DNA of 60,118 bases from Actinomycetota bacterium (GCA_016870215.1 VGCD01000011.1:1-60118); one strand, 5' to 3'. Shown: positions 17,154 to 29,640, numbered from the stretch's first letter. Notes: a model not told the origin generated them from the letters alone. A program made the numbers and translations.

Positions 17154-17692
17154 AGAACCTCATCTCGTTGATTGCTGCTGAAGATCCCACTCAGACACAC
17201 CACTGGTTGTTGCCTGAGACTGCAGAAATCATTTACGGCGGACTTGCCACTGTCATTGTCGTGACTTTGTTGGTGAAGTTTGCTGGACCGATGGTGAAAA
17301 AGTCCATGGCCGCTCGCACGGCGAAGATTCAAGCCGAAATTGACAATGCTCGTGAGTCAAAGACCGTGGCCGATGCTGAAGCTTCGAAGATTCGAGCTGC
17401 ACTCGGAGACATCTCAGCAGAGCGCAGCCGCATCCTCGCCGATGCAGACAAGCAGGCGGAAGCTCTTCTTGTGGAAGGTCGTTCGCGACTCGAAGCTGAA
17501 GTACGTGACATGGAGGCTAAGGCAGAGGCAGATATCTCCGCTGCGGCTGCACGAAGTGGCGACGAATTACGTGCCGAAATTGCACGGTTGTCAGCGCAAG
17601 CAGCAGAGCGTGCAGTTGCATCAGCTCTCGATGACCGCGCACAGCAAGATCTCATCGAATCATTCATTTCATCCGTGGGGGCAGCACGATGA
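17150..17692 (+). CDS. ATP synthase F0 subunit b' (second b-type subunit)
   Basis: A 180-residue protein with an N-terminal HHWLLPETAEIIYGG segment, one membrane helix and a long coiled coil (KIQAEIDNARESKTVADAEA onwards). It is related to, but clearly different from, the product of the gene before it, as b and b' are in cyanobacteria and alphaproteobacteria. aaggag precedes the ATG. The stop overlaps the delta start as ATGA. In mycobacteria the equivalent protein is fused to delta in one polypeptide; here they are separate. Confidence 0.9.
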   Translation: MKNLISLIAAEDPTQTHHWLLPETAEIIYGGLATVIVVTLLVKFAGPMVKKSMAARTAKIQAEIDNARESKTVADAEASKIRAALGDISAERSRILADADKQAEALLVEGRSRLEAEVRDMEAKAEADISAAAARSGDELRAEIARLSAQAAERAVASALDDRAQQDLIESFISSVGAAR

Positions 17693-18216
17693 GCGACGCA
17701 CGTATTGATTCCTACGCACGAGCTCTGCTCGAGATCGCCAACGCTGAAGGTGTGCTCAGCGAAGTCGAAGACGAGTTGTTCCGTGTCGCACGCACCTACG
17801 AATCGAATGATCAGTTGCGTGGCACTCTCACCGACGAGACAATTCCTGTCGAGCGTCGTCAGGCGATCGTTGAGAAGTTGCTCGGTGGCCGTTCTACGAA
17901 TGTCACGGCACAGCTCGTGTCATTCATCATCGGCGCAGGTCGGGCACGCGATTTGCCAGCAATCGCCGACAAGTTGGTGCAAGCCGCATCGACACAGCAA
18001 GGCAGCGAAGTTGCCGAGGTGCGCAGTGCCGTTGCATTGTCAGCTGACCAGCAGCAACGCGTTGCCAGTGCTTTGGCAGCAAAGACAGGTCGAAAGATCA
18101 ATCTGAAGTTCGTCGTCGATCCGTCCGTCATGGGTGGTCTCGTCGCAACAGTCGGTGACACCGTCATCGATGGCAGCGTCCGTACTCGTCTCGATCAGTT
18201 GAAGAGCCGCCTCTAG
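17689..18216 (+). CDS. atpH: ATP synthase F1 subunit delta
   Basis: Joins the peripheral stalk to the top of the alpha/beta hexamer. The 175-residue protein has the N-terminal helical domain ([20 protein letters not shown]) and the C-terminal [20 protein letters not shown] signature. It is translationally coupled to b' through ATGA. The length matches stand-alone delta, not the long b-delta fusion of mycobacteria. Confidence 0.95.
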   Translation: MSDARIDSYARALLEIANAEGVLSEVEDELFRVARTYESNDQLRGTLTDETIPVERRQAIVEKLLGGRSTNVTAQLVSFIIGAGRARDLPAIADKLVQAASTQQGSEVAEVRSAVALSADQQQRVASALAAKTGRKINLKFVVDPSVMGGLVATVGDTVIDGSVRTRLDQLKSRL

Positions 18217-18248
18217 GCCGGCATTCGGAAAGAAGAACAGGAAGAAAC

Positions 18249-19841
18249 ATGGCAGAGCTCACACTTTCCGCCAGCGACATCGCATCTGCAATCTCCCGCA
18301 GTCTTGAGGGCTACACCCCATCACTCGAAGCTCGTACCGTCGGTCGCGTCGAAGAAGTCGGTGACGGCATCGCGCGCGTCTCTGGCTTGCCAGATTGCGC
18401 CGTCAACGAGTTGTTGGAATTCGAAGACGGCAGCGTTGGTCTTGCGTTGAACCTAGATGAGGCTCAGATTGGATCAGTCGTTCTCGGTGATGCCGATGGC
18501 ATCGAAGAAGGACAGACCGTCAAGGCAACTGGCCGAATTTTGTCGATTCCGGTCGGCGATTCGCTGCTCGGTCGCGTCATCAACGGTCTTGGTCAGCCAA
18601 TCGACGGCAAGGGTGACATCGTTGGCGCACCACTTCGCCGTATGGAAATTCAGGCACCAGGAATCATGGGCCGCAAGCCCGTGCACGAGCCGCTGCAGAC
18701 CGGCATCAAGGCAATCGATGCAATGACCCCGATTGGTCGTGGACAGCGCGAGCTCATCATTGGTGACCGTAAGACAGGAAAGACCGCCGTTGCGATCGAC
18801 ACGATCCTCAACCAGCGCGGACTTGGTGTGAAGTGCATTTATGTCGCTATCGGACAGAAGGGTTCGACCGTTGCACAGACAGTCGAAACCCTTCGTCTCG
18901 CAGGTGCACTTGAATACACCGTCGTCGTGGCTGCTCCGGCGTCCGACCCGGCGCCCTTCAAGTACCTCGCACCATATGCAGGTTGCGCACTCGGTCAGCA
19001 CTGGATGGAAAATGGCGAGCACGCACTTGTGGTGTATGACGACTTGTCGAAGCAGGCCGAGGCCTACCGTCAGTTGTCGCTGTTGCTGCGCCGCCCACCA
19101 GGTCGCGAGGCGTACCCAGGAGACGTTTTCTACTTGCACTCACGTCTTCTTGAGCGTGCTGCAAAGTTGAGCGATGAAAACGGCGCAGGTTCTTTGACCG
19201 CACTGCCGGTCATCGAGACCAAGGCCGGTGACGTGTCGGCGTACATTCCGACCAACGTGATCTCCATCACTGATGGTCAGGTGTACTTGCAGGACAACCT
19301 CTTCAAATCCGGCGTGCGTCCTGCCGTCGACGTGGGCATCTCGGTGTCGCGCGTGGGTGGTGCAGCGCAAACAAAGGCCATGAAGAGCGTGTCCGGAACT
19401 TTGAAGCTCGACCTTGCACAGTTCCGTGAGCTTGAAGCATTTGCCACATTCGGTTCGGAACTTGACGCGGTGTCCAAGGCACAGCTCGAGCGCGGGTATC
19501 GCTTGGTCGAACTGCTGAAGCAGCCGTTGAACAGCCCGATGCCTGTTGAAGAGCAGGTTGTGTCGATCTTCGCCGGAACCAAGGGTCACCTCGACGACAT
19601 TCCGGTCGCCGACGTTCGTCGCTTCGAAAGCGAACTTCTTGAGTACGTGCGCGCACGTCACGGTTCAATGCTCGCGACGTTGCGTAGCGACACCAAAGCC
19701 GACGTACCTGCCGACTTGGGTGACATCGTGAAGACGTTCAAAGCACAGTTCAAAGTTTCTGGTGCAACGACCGGCAAGTCCGACGTCGACGCAGCGGAAA
19801 TCGGCGACGCCAAGAGCAACAAGACACTGGCGACGGAGTGA
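18249..19841 (+). CDS. atpA: ATP synthase F1 subunit alpha
   Basis: Non-catalytic nucleotide-binding subunit of the F1 hexamer, 530 residues. The Walker A loop is [11 protein letters not shown], and the conserved [18 protein letters not shown] block opens the beta-barrel domain. The C-terminus extends a little beyond the core with an acidic tail ([19 protein letters not shown]). A purine-rich Shine-Dalgarno region (aacaggaagaaac) precedes the ATG. Confidence 0.98.
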   Translation: MAELTLSASDIASAISRSLEGYTPSLEARTVGRVEEVGDGIARVSGLPDCAVNELLEFEDGSVGLALNLDEAQIGSVVLGDADGIEEGQTVKATGRILSIPVGDSLLGRVINGLGQPIDGKGDIVGAPLRRMEIQAPGIMGRKPVHEPLQTGIKAIDAMTPIGRGQRELIIGDRKTGKTAVAIDTILNQRGLGVKCIYVAIGQKGSTVAQTVETLRLAGALEYTVVVAAPASDPAPFKYLAPYAGCALGQHWMENGEHALVVYDDLSKQAEAYRQLSLLLRRPPGREAYPGDVFYLHSRLLERAAKLSDENGAGSLTALPVIETKAGDVSAYIPTNVISITDGQVYLQDNLFKSGVRPAVDVGISVSRVGGAAQTKAMKSVSGTLKLDLAQFRELEAFATFGSELDAVSKAQLERGYRLVELLKQPLNSPMPVEEQVVSIFAGTKGHLDDIPVADVRRFESELLEYVRARHGSMLATLRSDTKADVPADLGDIVKTFKAQFKVSGATTGKSDVDAAEIGDAKSNKTLATE

Positions 19842-19846
19842 TCTAA

Positions 19847-22252
<2,406 letters not shown>

Positions 22253-22253
<1 letters not shown>

Positions 22254-22672
22254 TGGCTGACGCGTCGGGTCACTTGCGCGTCGAAGTCGTCTCGCCAGAG
22301 AAGGTGTTGTTTTCGGGCGATGCTCGACAGGTCATCACCCGCACTCTCGGCGGTGGCGAAATTGCGTTCCTGCCAGGACACGCCCCATTTCTTGGAGCTG
22401 TCAGTGAGAACCACACGCGTGTGTATTTGACTGACGGAACTGTGCAAGACATTGCCGTACATCTTGGCTTTGTCGAAGTTGGTCCCGATCATGTGTCGAT
22501 TCTCAGCGACGCTGCAGAACTCGCACAGGACATCAATGTGGCGCGTGCTGAGGAAGCAAAGCGTCGTGCCGAAGAACAACTTCGCACCGAACACTCTGCA
22601 GAAGGTGAAGCAGCCTTACGTCGCGCTCATGCGCGCCTGTCCGCCACTGGCGGACTTGGCGCATCACACTGA
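22253..22672 (+). CDS. atpC: ATP synthase F1 subunit epsilon
   Basis: Rotor subunit that can inhibit ATP hydrolysis. The 139-residue protein has the N-terminal beta-sandwich (LRVEVVSPEKVLFSGDARQV) and a C-terminal helical hairpin rich in Ala and Arg. It is the last gene of the operon and is followed by the convergent glpX gene. Confidence 0.95.
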
Positions 22673-22687
22673 CGCGCACGTCAGGGA

Positions 22688-22707
22688 CGGTCAGTCGTAG
22701 CTGACCG
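22688..22707. terminator. Bidirectional hairpin between atpC and glpX
   Basis: CGGTCAG (22688-22694) and CTGACCG (22701-22707) are exact reverse complements with a 6-base loop. The repeat straddles the last codons of glpX and lies 15 bases after atpC, so it could end or protect both convergent transcripts. It lacks a T-run. Confidence 0.5.
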
Positions 22708-23680
22708 CGGAGAATTGGCCCAGCTTGTCCAACCTGTGATGAGCATCAATCAGACGCACCGTTCCACTTCGTGAACGCATCACCAAGCTTTGCGTGTGAA
22801 CCACGCCAGGAGTGAACCGGACGCCTTTGAGAAGTTCTCCATCGGTGACACCTGTGGCGGCAAAGAAACAGTTGTCGCCTTGCACCAAGTCATCGGTGGT
22901 GAGCACTTTCGAGAGGTCATATCCCATGTTGATGGCTTCGTTGCGTTCCTCTTCGCTACGTGGCCACAGGCGTCCCTGTATTTCTCCGCCCATGCACTTC
23001 AGTGCAGCGGCGGCGGTGACACCTTCGGGGGTTCCTCCGATCCCGAAGAGAATGTCGACACCGGCATCTGGCCATGCGGTTGCGATGGCAGCGAAGATGT
23101 CGCCGTCACTGATGAGTTTGATACGTGCACCAGTGCTGCGAACTTCCGCGATGAGATCTTTATGACGGTCGCGATCAAGAATCATGACGGTCAGATCGCG
23201 AACACTCTCGCCCTTGGCCTTTGCGACCCACTTCAAGTTCTGGGTAGGAGACGCAGTGACATCGACGTGGCCGACTGCGCCAGGTCCGACTGCAATTTTC
23301 TCCATGTACATGCATGGACCGGGGTTGAACATCGTGCCGCGCTCGCTGACAGCGATGACAGCGAGCGCGTTGCCGCGACCGAGTGACGTGAGTGTGGTGC
23401 CATCGATGGGGTCGACGGCCACGTCAGTGTCTGGCTTCGAACCATCGCCGACGATCTCGCCATTGAAGAGCATCGGTGCGTCGTCCTTTTCACCCTCACC
23501 GATGACGACAATGCCCGTCATCCGAACTGTCGACAGAACAGTGCGCATTGCATCGACAGCGGCACCATCACCACCGTTTTTGTCACCACGGCCAACCCAG
23601 CGTGACGCTGCCATCGCAGCAGACTCGGTGACACGGACTAGTTCAAGGGCAAGGTTGCGGTCGGGGCGCTCAGTCGTCAT
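22691..23680 (-). CDS. glpX: Fructose-1,6-bisphosphatase class II
   Basis: Gluconeogenic enzyme hydrolysing fructose 1,6-bisphosphate. The metal and phosphate motifs are present: [29 protein letters not shown] and [13 protein letters not shown]. The start is ATG 23680, which lies seven bases after TACGGT (23693-23688); an upstream in-frame start at 23755 would run into the divergent gene. The product is 329 residues, normal for actinobacterial GlpX, the main FBPase of these organisms. Confidence 0.95.
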   Translation of the reverse strand: MTTERPDRNLALELVRVTESAAMAASRWVGRGDKNGGDGAAVDAMRTVLSTVRMTGIVVIGEGEKDDAPMLFNGEIVGDGSKPDTDVAVDPIDGTTLTSLGRGNALAVIAVSERGTMFNPGPCMYMEKIAVGPGAVGHVDVTASPTQNLKWVAKAKGESVRDLTVMILDRDRHKDLIAEVRSTGARIKLISDGDIFAAIATAWPDAGVDILFGIGGTPEGVTAAAALKCMGGEIQGRLWPRSEEERNEAINMGYDLSKVLTTDDLVQGDNCFFAATGVTDGELLKGVRFTPGVVHTQSLVMRSRSGTVRLIDAHHRLDKLGQFSAVSYD

Positions 23681-23687
23681 GACTAGA

Positions 23688-23709
23688 ACCGTAGTGCCGC
23701 AACTAGCCT
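23688..23709. promoter_or_regulatory. Divergent leaderless promoters, glpX and S9 peptidase
   Basis: Only 35 bases separate two divergent starts. TACGGT (23693-23688, minus) lies seven bases before the glpX ATG, and TAGCCT (23704-23709, plus) lies six bases before GTG 23716. The two -10 boxes are 10 bases apart, so the polymerases should compete. Confidence 0.45.
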
Positions 23710-23715
23710 GCCCAT

Positions 23716-25590
23716 GTGTTGCCGGATCCGAGTGCCTTGCCGCTTCCTCGTTCACTCGTGCAAAAGGGTTCTCAGGTCACCGACTCGCAGATGCATCCGA
23801 GCGGGCGGTGGGCGAGTGCCATTCTCACCACCGTCGAGAACGGTGTTCGCCGACATTCTCTGTGGATGTGGGCGGTGGATGGTTCATCCGCCCATGAACT
23901 CCTTGTTGATCCAGAACCGGCCGCCGGGTATGAGTTGTCGGGTGGCGTGCACGAGTGGAACATCGCAGGTGATCGATGCGCGGTCGTCACGCGCGCAGGT
24001 GCTCCGATCATTGCAGCGGTGAACGACGATCTTGTGCTTACTGCGGTACTAGAGGTTCCGGTGCCGGAGGGTAAGTCATGGTCGACACCGGCATGGGCAC
24101 CAGATGGCCAGTCATTTGTCGTTATTGCTGACTGGCGAGAGGTGTGGCTGTGTGATTCGAATGGAATCGATGCGCGATGCATCTATGACCACAGCGACTT
24201 TGTGTTTGATCCGACCTGGTGGAACGGAGTACCCACATTTACGGCATGGGACCGACCGCAGATGCCGTGGACGGAGAGCGCAGTGGTCAACGCGCGTCGT
24301 GAGTCGGTTGTGTCATTGACCAACGTGAGTCATCAACAGGCTCGGTCGAGTGCCGACGGGCGCGTTCTTGGTGTCATCTCGGACCGCAGTGGCTACTCAA
24401 ACATGAGTGTCATCAATGCGGACGGCAGTGAATTGTTTGCACTCAAAGAAAGCTACGAGCATGCGCCGGCAACGTGGGGCCCTGGTGCTCGAACCTGGTG
24501 TTTCAATTCAGAGCACAGTCATATTGCATTCACTCGAAATGAAAACGGATTCGGCTCGCTCAATGTCGCTGACTTGTCGACTGGTGAGGTCACGCGACTT
24601 GGTAATGGAGTGCACGGCTGTGTGAGCTGGGTGGGTGACACGATTGTTGCCGTGCGCAGCGGAGCGCGCACACCGCAACAAATGGTGGCCTACGACGTCC
24701 GTCATTTGTCGCTGACACCCGAGGAGTGGAAGTCAAAGCGAACCATTCTGTGCGATCCTGATGGTGAACGGTGGCGTGCTACTGACATTGCACAATGGCT
24801 TGTTGAGCCAATAGTTGATCGATGCCACACAGCGCATGGTGACATTCCCTTTCGCCTGTATGAATCGCCCCGAACCTCCGGTGCTCTCATCTGCTGGATA
24901 CACGGCGGCCCGAATGATCAATGGCAAGTGACATTTCGACCGCGCTTGAACTTTTGGCTCTCGCGTGGATTTGACATTGCGGTCCTAGACCATCGCGGGT
25001 CCACCGGTCACGGTCGTGCCTTCCTCGATTCTTTGAATGGTGGTTGGGGAGACCGTGATGCGGTCGATGCGCTCGCGGTACTCGATCACTTGTGTTCCAC
25101 TGGTAACTACACAACTCGCCGAACAGTGTTGATGGGTGGAAGTGCAGGTGGCTTGACCGTGCTCGCAATGTTGGCGCAGAGACCGGCCGTGGCAGGGGCC
25201 GCAGTCGTCAGCTATCCGGTTGTCGACCTGTTGGCACTTGCCCATGGCGACGACCCTTTCGAAACTCATCACGTTCCACTGTTGGTGGGGGCGACATCAG
25301 TTGACGATGAAGTTCTCACTGAAAGATCGCCGCTACGGCATGCAACAAATGTCGCAAGTGTTTCTTTGCTTGTGTTTCACGGAACTGAGGACAAGGTGGT
25401 GCCGCTCGAGCAATCACTTGCATTGCTTGATGCCGTCGAGTCAGCTGGTGGCGTCATTCGACTTGAAGTGATGACAGGTGAAGGTCACGGCTTTTCGAAC
25501 CCAGATGCGATTGATCATGAGTATGCGGTGACGTGTGAATTTCTTGCCGAATATGGGCTCAATCTCTCGGCAGAACCGGGCGCTCGGTAG
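23716..25590 (+). CDS. S9 family serine peptidase, acylaminoacyl-peptidase-like
   Basis: Predicted cytoplasmic oligopeptidase, 624 residues. The first 370 residues look like a beta-propeller (repeats of the type [36 protein letters not shown]). The C-terminal hydrolase has [11 protein letters not shown] (oxyanion region), the nucleophile in [11 protein letters not shown] (Ser476), Asp in [10 protein letters not shown] and His in GEGHGFS. The GTG start at 23716 is supported by TAGCCT six bases upstream. It is the second S9 enzyme in the window and differs from the DPP-IV-like one. Confidence 0.92.
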   Translation: MLPDPSALPLPRSLVQKGSQVTDSQMHPSGRWASAILTTVENGVRRHSLWMWAVDGSSAHELLVDPEPAAGYELSGGVHEWNIAGDRCAVVTRAGAPIIAAVNDDLVLTAVLEVPVPEGKSWSTPAWAPDGQSFVVIADWREVWLCDSNGIDARCIYDHSDFVFDPTWWNGVPTFTAWDRPQMPWTESAVVNARRESVVSLTNVSHQQARSSADGRVLGVISDRSGYSNMSVINADGSELFALKESYEHAPATWGPGARTWCFNSEHSHIAFTRNENGFGSLNVADLSTGEVTRLGNGVHGCVSWVGDTIVAVRSGARTPQQMVAYDVRHLSLTPEEWKSKRTILCDPDGERWRATDIAQWLVEPIVDRCHTAHGDIPFRLYESPRTSGALICWIHGGPNDQWQVTFRPRLNFWLSRGFDIAVLDHRGSTGHGRAFLDSLNGGWGDRDAVDALAVLDHLCSTGNYTTRRTVLMGGSAGGLTVLAMLAQRPAVAGAAVVSYPVVDLLALAHGDDPFETHHVPLLVGATSVDDEVLTERSPLRHATNVASVSLLVFHGTEDKVVPLEQSLALLDAVESAGGVIRLEVMTGEGHGFSNPDAIDHEYAVTCEFLAEYGLNLSAEPGAR

Positions 25591-25599
25591 TTTTTTCGT

Positions 25600-26298
25600 G
25601 TGATTTTGGCCGAGTTCGAAGTGTGGCATTCGCGGCCTATCGCTCCGACTCGGCGTCTCGCTCTCGGATTGATGCACTTACCCGTCGACCCCGTGCCTGG
25701 TTTCGGAGGTGTGCTTCTTGCGGCTGTTCTCAGTGTTCACGTGCGCGAGGTAGATGACGATGTCGTCGCTGATGTTCACCGACTCTTGAACGAAGTCGAA
25801 CGAGGTCAGCGAGTCGTGCAACCACGCTTACGTCATCGTTTTCAGGCAGACCGGCATGGCCTTGCGGTCAGTGTTCATCGACTCTCTGGTGAAGGCGACT
25901 CAATCACTTTTGCGTTCGGTAACGGGGGCACCGCATTGCAGCAAGTGCTTGGCTCGATTTATGTGCTGGAGCGACTGGAGGTGAACACCCGTCGAGAACT
26001 TGCTCGTCTCATGCGCAAAGCGATGTCGTGGCGAGGTCCACTTGGTTCGTCATTCGTCGCCTATCTCATGGGTGGTCACGCATCATCGATCAGTGCTGTT
26101 GCTGATCCACGGGCCTGGGCGCTGGAGACACTTGGTTTCCCGAGTGGCACTGTGAAGGTGACGAAGAAGGATGTGATGGCGAAGTATCGAGAGAGTCTTC
26201 GCATCGCGCACCCCGACCACGGCGGTAACGAGGACAATGCGAGCAACGCGATTCGTGATCTCACCGAGGCTCGACGAGTGTTGTTGGAGACCCTGTAG
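25600..26298 (+). CDS. Protein with C-terminal J-domain
   Basis: A 232-residue protein whose last 60 residues form a J-domain, the part of DnaJ-type co-chaperones that stimulates Hsp70: KKDVMAKYRESLRIAHPDHG with the HPD motif near residue 204. The first 170 residues are not recognised. Having the J-domain at the C-terminus, without Gly/Phe or zinc-finger regions, suggests a specialised partner. The GTG start lies six bases after TAGTTT (25588-25593), whose TAG is the stop codon of the preceding peptidase gene. It abuts the next gene. Confidence 0.75.
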   Translation: MILAEFEVWHSRPIAPTRRLALGLMHLPVDPVPGFGGVLLAAVLSVHVREVDDDVVADVHRLLNEVERGQRVVQPRLRHRFQADRHGLAVSVHRLSGEGDSITFAFGNGGTALQQVLGSIYVLERLEVNTRRELARLMRKAMSWRGPLGSSFVAYLMGGHASSISAVADPRAWALETLGFPSGTVKVTKKDVMAKYRESLRIAHPDHGGNEDNASNAIRDLTEARRVLLETL

Positions 26299-26898
26299 GT
26301 GGCATCGAAGCGCGGTCGCATCGGCGGCATGGTGCTGTTCCCAAGTGCTGGTGCTGATCGCAATCACTCTTCGCTCGTGTTGCTCGAGAACAGGTTGAAG
26401 CCACTGCGCGTCGCGCGGGTGGATTTCCCATATCGACGCGCCGGTCGCCGAGCCCCAGATCGAGCACCTGTGTTGATGGACTGTGTTCGAGAGGAAGTGG
26501 AACGTGCAGCCAAGCGGTGGAAACTGCCAACATCATCGATAGTCATCGGAGGACGCTCGATGGGCGGCCGAATGTGCTCGATGGTCGTTGCTGATGAGGA
26601 AGATCCACTTGACGTCGGTGGGCTGATTCTGATCTCGTATCCGTTGAACCCCCCAGGAAAAGTCGATGCCGGTCGCGCTGCCCATCTTGGTCGCATACGC
26701 GTTCCGACACTTTTTGTGAGTGGTACGCGCGATCAGTTCTTCACCCCAGCTCAATTACGTGCGGCCGCGCGTCGAGTGAAGGGAGCGCGCACCATGACGT
26801 GGATTGACAACAAGCGCCATGACTTGAAAGGTGCCGATGAAGTCATCGCCGATCACGTGGAAAGTTGGCTGTCCGACCTTGGGTCTCGGCGAACCTGA
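26299..26898 (+). CDS. Alpha/beta hydrolase (KANL3/Tex30-like)
   Basis: A 199-residue small hydrolase. Its nucleophile elbow is IGGRSMGGRM (Ser87), the acid is probably Asp in VSGTRDQFFTP and the His in NKRHDLKG, giving a full triad. It resembles dienelactone-hydrolase-like proteins of the KANL3/Tex30 group; the substrate is unknown. The GTG start immediately follows the TAG of the J-domain gene with no gap, so the two are co-translated. Its 3' end overlaps the convergent MFS gene by 46 bases. Confidence 0.85.
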   Translation: MASKRGRIGGMVLFPSAGADRNHSSLVLLENRLKPLRVARVDFPYRRAGRRAPDRAPVLMDCVREEVERAAKRWKLPTSSIVIGGRSMGGRMCSMVVADEEDPLDVGGLILISYPLNPPGKVDAGRAAHLGRIRVPTLFVSGTRDQFFTPAQLRAAARRVKGARTMTWIDNKRHDLKGADEVIADHVESWLSDLGSRRT

Positions 26899-28115
26899 TC
26901 ACCGGGGTTGATATCCTCCAACTCGAGATGTGCAGTCTCGGGATATCGCTTCCACACGATGACTGAGCTGAGGACCGGTCCGAGAGCCATGAGAAACATC
27001 GTGGGGGCGTACGAGTCATTCGCTTCGATGATGAAACCACCAGCAACCAATCCGATACTGCCGCCGATGAGGGCAGAAGTCATGATGACCCCTCCTGCCA
27101 AACTTCTTTTAGCAGTTGGAAACAACTCGCCGCGATACACAGCCATGGCGGGGTAGGCGGTGCCAAACACCAATCCAGCCACGACAGCAGTGGTCCACAT
27201 CAGTGCCCCTGACACTGCAAACGAGGTGGCAAGCAGCAACGCGCCGATAGGCACGAGTGATGTGGCAACGATGCGTCTTCCTCGAACATCAGCAATTCGT
27301 CCACCGATGACGAGTCCGATTGACGCTGGGGCAGAGGTTGCAATAGTGAACACTGCGACAAGAAGGGCGCTGAAATCACGTTCATCCTTCAGATATCGAT
27401 TCTGAAATATCGATGCAGTTGCGATGAACAGATTGCTCAAGAACACCACTGAGGAGATAGTGGCGAGACGACCTATGTCGAGATGCCCATCGACGACGTC
27501 ACGATGAGAACGTTCCTCAAAACGGTGCGTCTCAGGGAGGTGCTTGACGAGTGTCACTGCAACAACCAGCCAGATGAGTGTCAATACATAGATGTAGCGC
27601 CATGACGTGGGACCGACATCGGCGATGGGCAATGCGGCAACGGCGACACCGGCGCCACCTCCGCTAGCCACCGCGAGCAGTCCGGTTGCATACGCACGGG
27701 AGTTGCGTGGCATCTCTTCGATGGTCACCACCATGATGAGAACCTCGAGCGTCAACCCCAGTGGGCGACCGACTGCTTGAGTCGCGACGAGCACCGCGAA
27801 ATTCGGCGCGATGGCACCGAGTGCACAGATGATTGGTGCTATCCAGGCCATCGTCACGAGCACTCGTCGCCGACCTGTGCGATCTGCGAGAGCTACTAGT
27901 GGCAAAGAGATGATGATGCCCCAACGAACAATTGCAGCTGCGATGCCTTGAGCAGATTCTGAGACTCCGAACTCGTCGGCCGCGAACGCCACAGTCTGAG
28001 TGAAAAGAGTGTTTACGTACGCCGATGTCAGTGATGCCAAGGCGAGCAAGAGGAGAATCTTCTTCTGTCGGCCACTCATGGCATCGGGGACTCGCAAGAA
28101 CTCGGTCACGGCCAT
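26853..28115 (-). CDS. MFS transporter, 12-helix type
   Basis: Major facilitator with about 12 hydrophobic segments. The loop motif between helices 2 and 3 is LADRTGRRRVL, and it recurs in the second half as IADVRGRRIV, which is the duplicated MFS signature. The start chosen is ATG 28115, eight bases after TATGCT (28129-28124); another in-frame start at 28145 would overlap murA. Substrate unknown. Divergent from murA. Confidence 0.88.
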   Translation of the reverse strand: MAVTEFLRVPDAMSGRQKKILLLLALASLTSAYVNTLFTQTVAFAADEFGVSESAQGIAAAIVRWGIIISLPLVALADRTGRRRVLVTMAWIAPIICALGAIAPNFAVLVATQAVGRPLGLTLEVLIMVVTIEEMPRNSRAYATGLLAVASGGGAGVAVAALPIADVGPTSWRYIYVLTLIWLVVAVTLVKHLPETHRFEERSHRDVVDGHLDIGRLATISSVVFLSNLFIATASIFQNRYLKDERDFSALLVAVFTIATSAPASIGLVIGGRIADVRGRRIVATSLVPIGALLLATSFAVSGALMWTTAVVAGLVFGTAYPAMAVYRGELFPTAKRSLAGGVIMTSALIGGSIGLVAGGFIIEANDSYAPTMFLMALGPVLSSVIVWKRYPETAHLELEDINPGDQVRRDPRSDSQLST

Positions 28116-28123
28116 TGCGCGCG

Positions 28124-28131
28124 AGCATACT
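28124..28131. promoter_or_regulatory. Overlapping divergent -10 boxes, MFS gene and murA
   Basis: CATACT (28126-28131, plus) lies seven bases before the murA ATG, and TATGCT (28129-28124, minus) lies eight bases before the MFS ATG. The two hexamers share four base pairs, and the start codons are only 23 bases apart. Confidence 0.45.
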
Positions 28132-28138
28132 GATAGGC

Positions 28139-29419
28139 ATGTCAAGCCCGACCTCCGAAAGCGTGATTGTGTGCTCTCAGAGCGGTCCGCTGTCCGGAAA
28201 AGTGACTGTGCCAGGCGCCAAGAATTCGGTTCTGAAACTGATGGCCGCGACTTTGCTCGCCGACGGGGTGTACGAGTTGAGGAATGTCCCTGACATCACC
28301 GATGTCGACTACATGACCGATCTACTCGTGGCACTCGGCCTCGACATCGAACGCATCGATCGATATTGCCTGCGCATCGTGAACTCAGGACGCATTTCTC
28401 CTGTGGCCCCGTTTGCTTTGGCAGATCGAATCCGAGCCTCGGTCAATGTTCTGGGTCCTCTCATCGGTCGATTCGGAGACGTGCAACTGGCACTTCCAGG
28501 TGGCGATGACTTCGGTGGTCGTCCGATTGACATGCACTTGTCTGGGCTAGAAGCCATGGGTGCACAATTCGACATCACTGAAGATGGTGTCGTCGGTCGT
28601 GCAACCGGACGGCTGAAGGGTGCCGACATCACATTTGCGTTTCCAAGCGTGGGTGCAACTGAGAACATTCTGATGGCTGCTGTCGTTGCTGATGGAGTGA
28701 CCACCATCAGCAATGCCGCGCGTGAACCAGAGATTGGTGACCTGTGTGCGATGTTGCGGTCAATGGGTGCGCACATTGACGGCGTCGGTACGTCGACATT
28801 GGTGATTCGAGGAGTGAGCCCGGCATCGATGCAGTCGTGTGTGCATGAAGTGGTGAGTGACCGTGTGCAAGCAGCCACATACATCGCCGCAGTGGCGATG
28901 TGTGGCGGAGACATAGACGTTCTGCGCGCTGTGCCTGGACACATGGAGATGTTGCTCACGCGTTACGCCGACATGGGAATGTCCATACTGCCTATCGACG
29001 ATGGCCTCCGTGTGTCCTGTCACCAACGACTCTCATCAGTAGATGTCGCAACGCTTCCGTACCCCGGCATTGCTACCGACTACAAGCCACTTCTCGTTGC
29101 AATGCTTGCAACTGCCGACGGAACTGGAATCGTCACCGAGAACTTGTACCCAGGTCGCTTCCGGTATATCGAGGAGCTACAAAAACTCGGCGCTGATATT
29201 TCAGTGGACGGACACCATGCGGTCGTGCGCGGCCGTGAGCATTTGGTTGGTGCGACAGTCGTGGCTCCAGATATTCGGGCAGGTGCAGCACTTGTGGTGG
29301 CGGGGCTCGCAGCGCAAGGAATGACGGAAATTCACGACGTCCATCACATCGATCGTGGTTACGACAATTTGGTCGGTCGCCTGGCAAGTTTGGGCGGCAG
29401 TATCAATCGGATTGGTTGA
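28139..29419 (+). CDS. murA: UDP-N-acetylglucosamine 1-carboxyvinyltransferase
   Basis: First committed step of peptidoglycan synthesis, transfer of enolpyruvate to UDP-GlcNAc. The KN substrate motif is in VPGAKNSVLKLMAA. The active-site loop reads LPGGDDFGGRPID, so Asp123 stands where E. coli has Cys115, the target of fosfomycin. In M. tuberculosis MurA the same Cys-to-Asp change makes the enzyme insensitive, so intrinsic resistance is likely. The ATG at 28139 starts the conserved N-terminus; 426 residues. Confidence 0.96.
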   Translation: MSSPTSESVIVCSQSGPLSGKVTVPGAKNSVLKLMAATLLADGVYELRNVPDITDVDYMTDLLVALGLDIERIDRYCLRIVNSGRISPVAPFALADRIRASVNVLGPLIGRFGDVQLALPGGDDFGGRPIDMHLSGLEAMGAQFDITEDGVVGRATGRLKGADITFAFPSVGATENILMAAVVADGVTTISNAAREPEIGDLCAMLRSMGAHIDGVGTSTLVIRGVSPASMQSCVHEVVSDRVQAATYIAAVAMCGGDIDVLRAVPGHMEMLLTRYADMGMSILPIDDGLRVSCHQRLSSVDVATLPYPGIATDYKPLLVAMLATADGTGIVTENLYPGRFRYIEELQKLGADISVDGHHAVVRGREHLVGATVVAPDIRAGAALVVAGLAAQGMTEIHDVHHIDRGYDNLVGRLASLGGSINRIG

Positions 29420-29576
29420 CGGAATCACTGTCAGCGACTGTGGAAGTAGCACTGGCCTCTCGATTGCGCTGAACTGCTTTAGCCCGCTTGTTCGCAATCG
29501 CGAGAAGACCAATAATCAACAGAGTCGGCCCTGCCACGAACAGCAACTCGTCCCAACCGCCTTGGTGTGCCAACAC
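29403..29576 (-). CDS. Single-pass membrane microprotein, 57 residues
   Basis: The frame reads LAHQGGWDELLFVAGPTLLI and then a basic patch (NKRAKAVQRNRE) and an acidic tail, i.e. one membrane helix with a positive cytoplasmic side. GTG 29576 is chosen because TACGCT (29589-29584) lies seven bases upstream; ATG 29582 is an alternative. It overlaps the murA 3' end by 17 bases and diverges from the NfuA-like gene. I have not identified a family. Confidence 0.55.
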   Translation of the reverse strand: MLAHQGGWDELLFVAGPTLLIIGLLAIANKRAKAVQRNREASATSTVADSDSVNQSD

Positions 29577-29640
29577 ACTCATCAGCGTAAAGGTCGACAC
29601 AGTTCGAAAGAGTAGTCCCGTGCCGGTACATTTGAGCATT

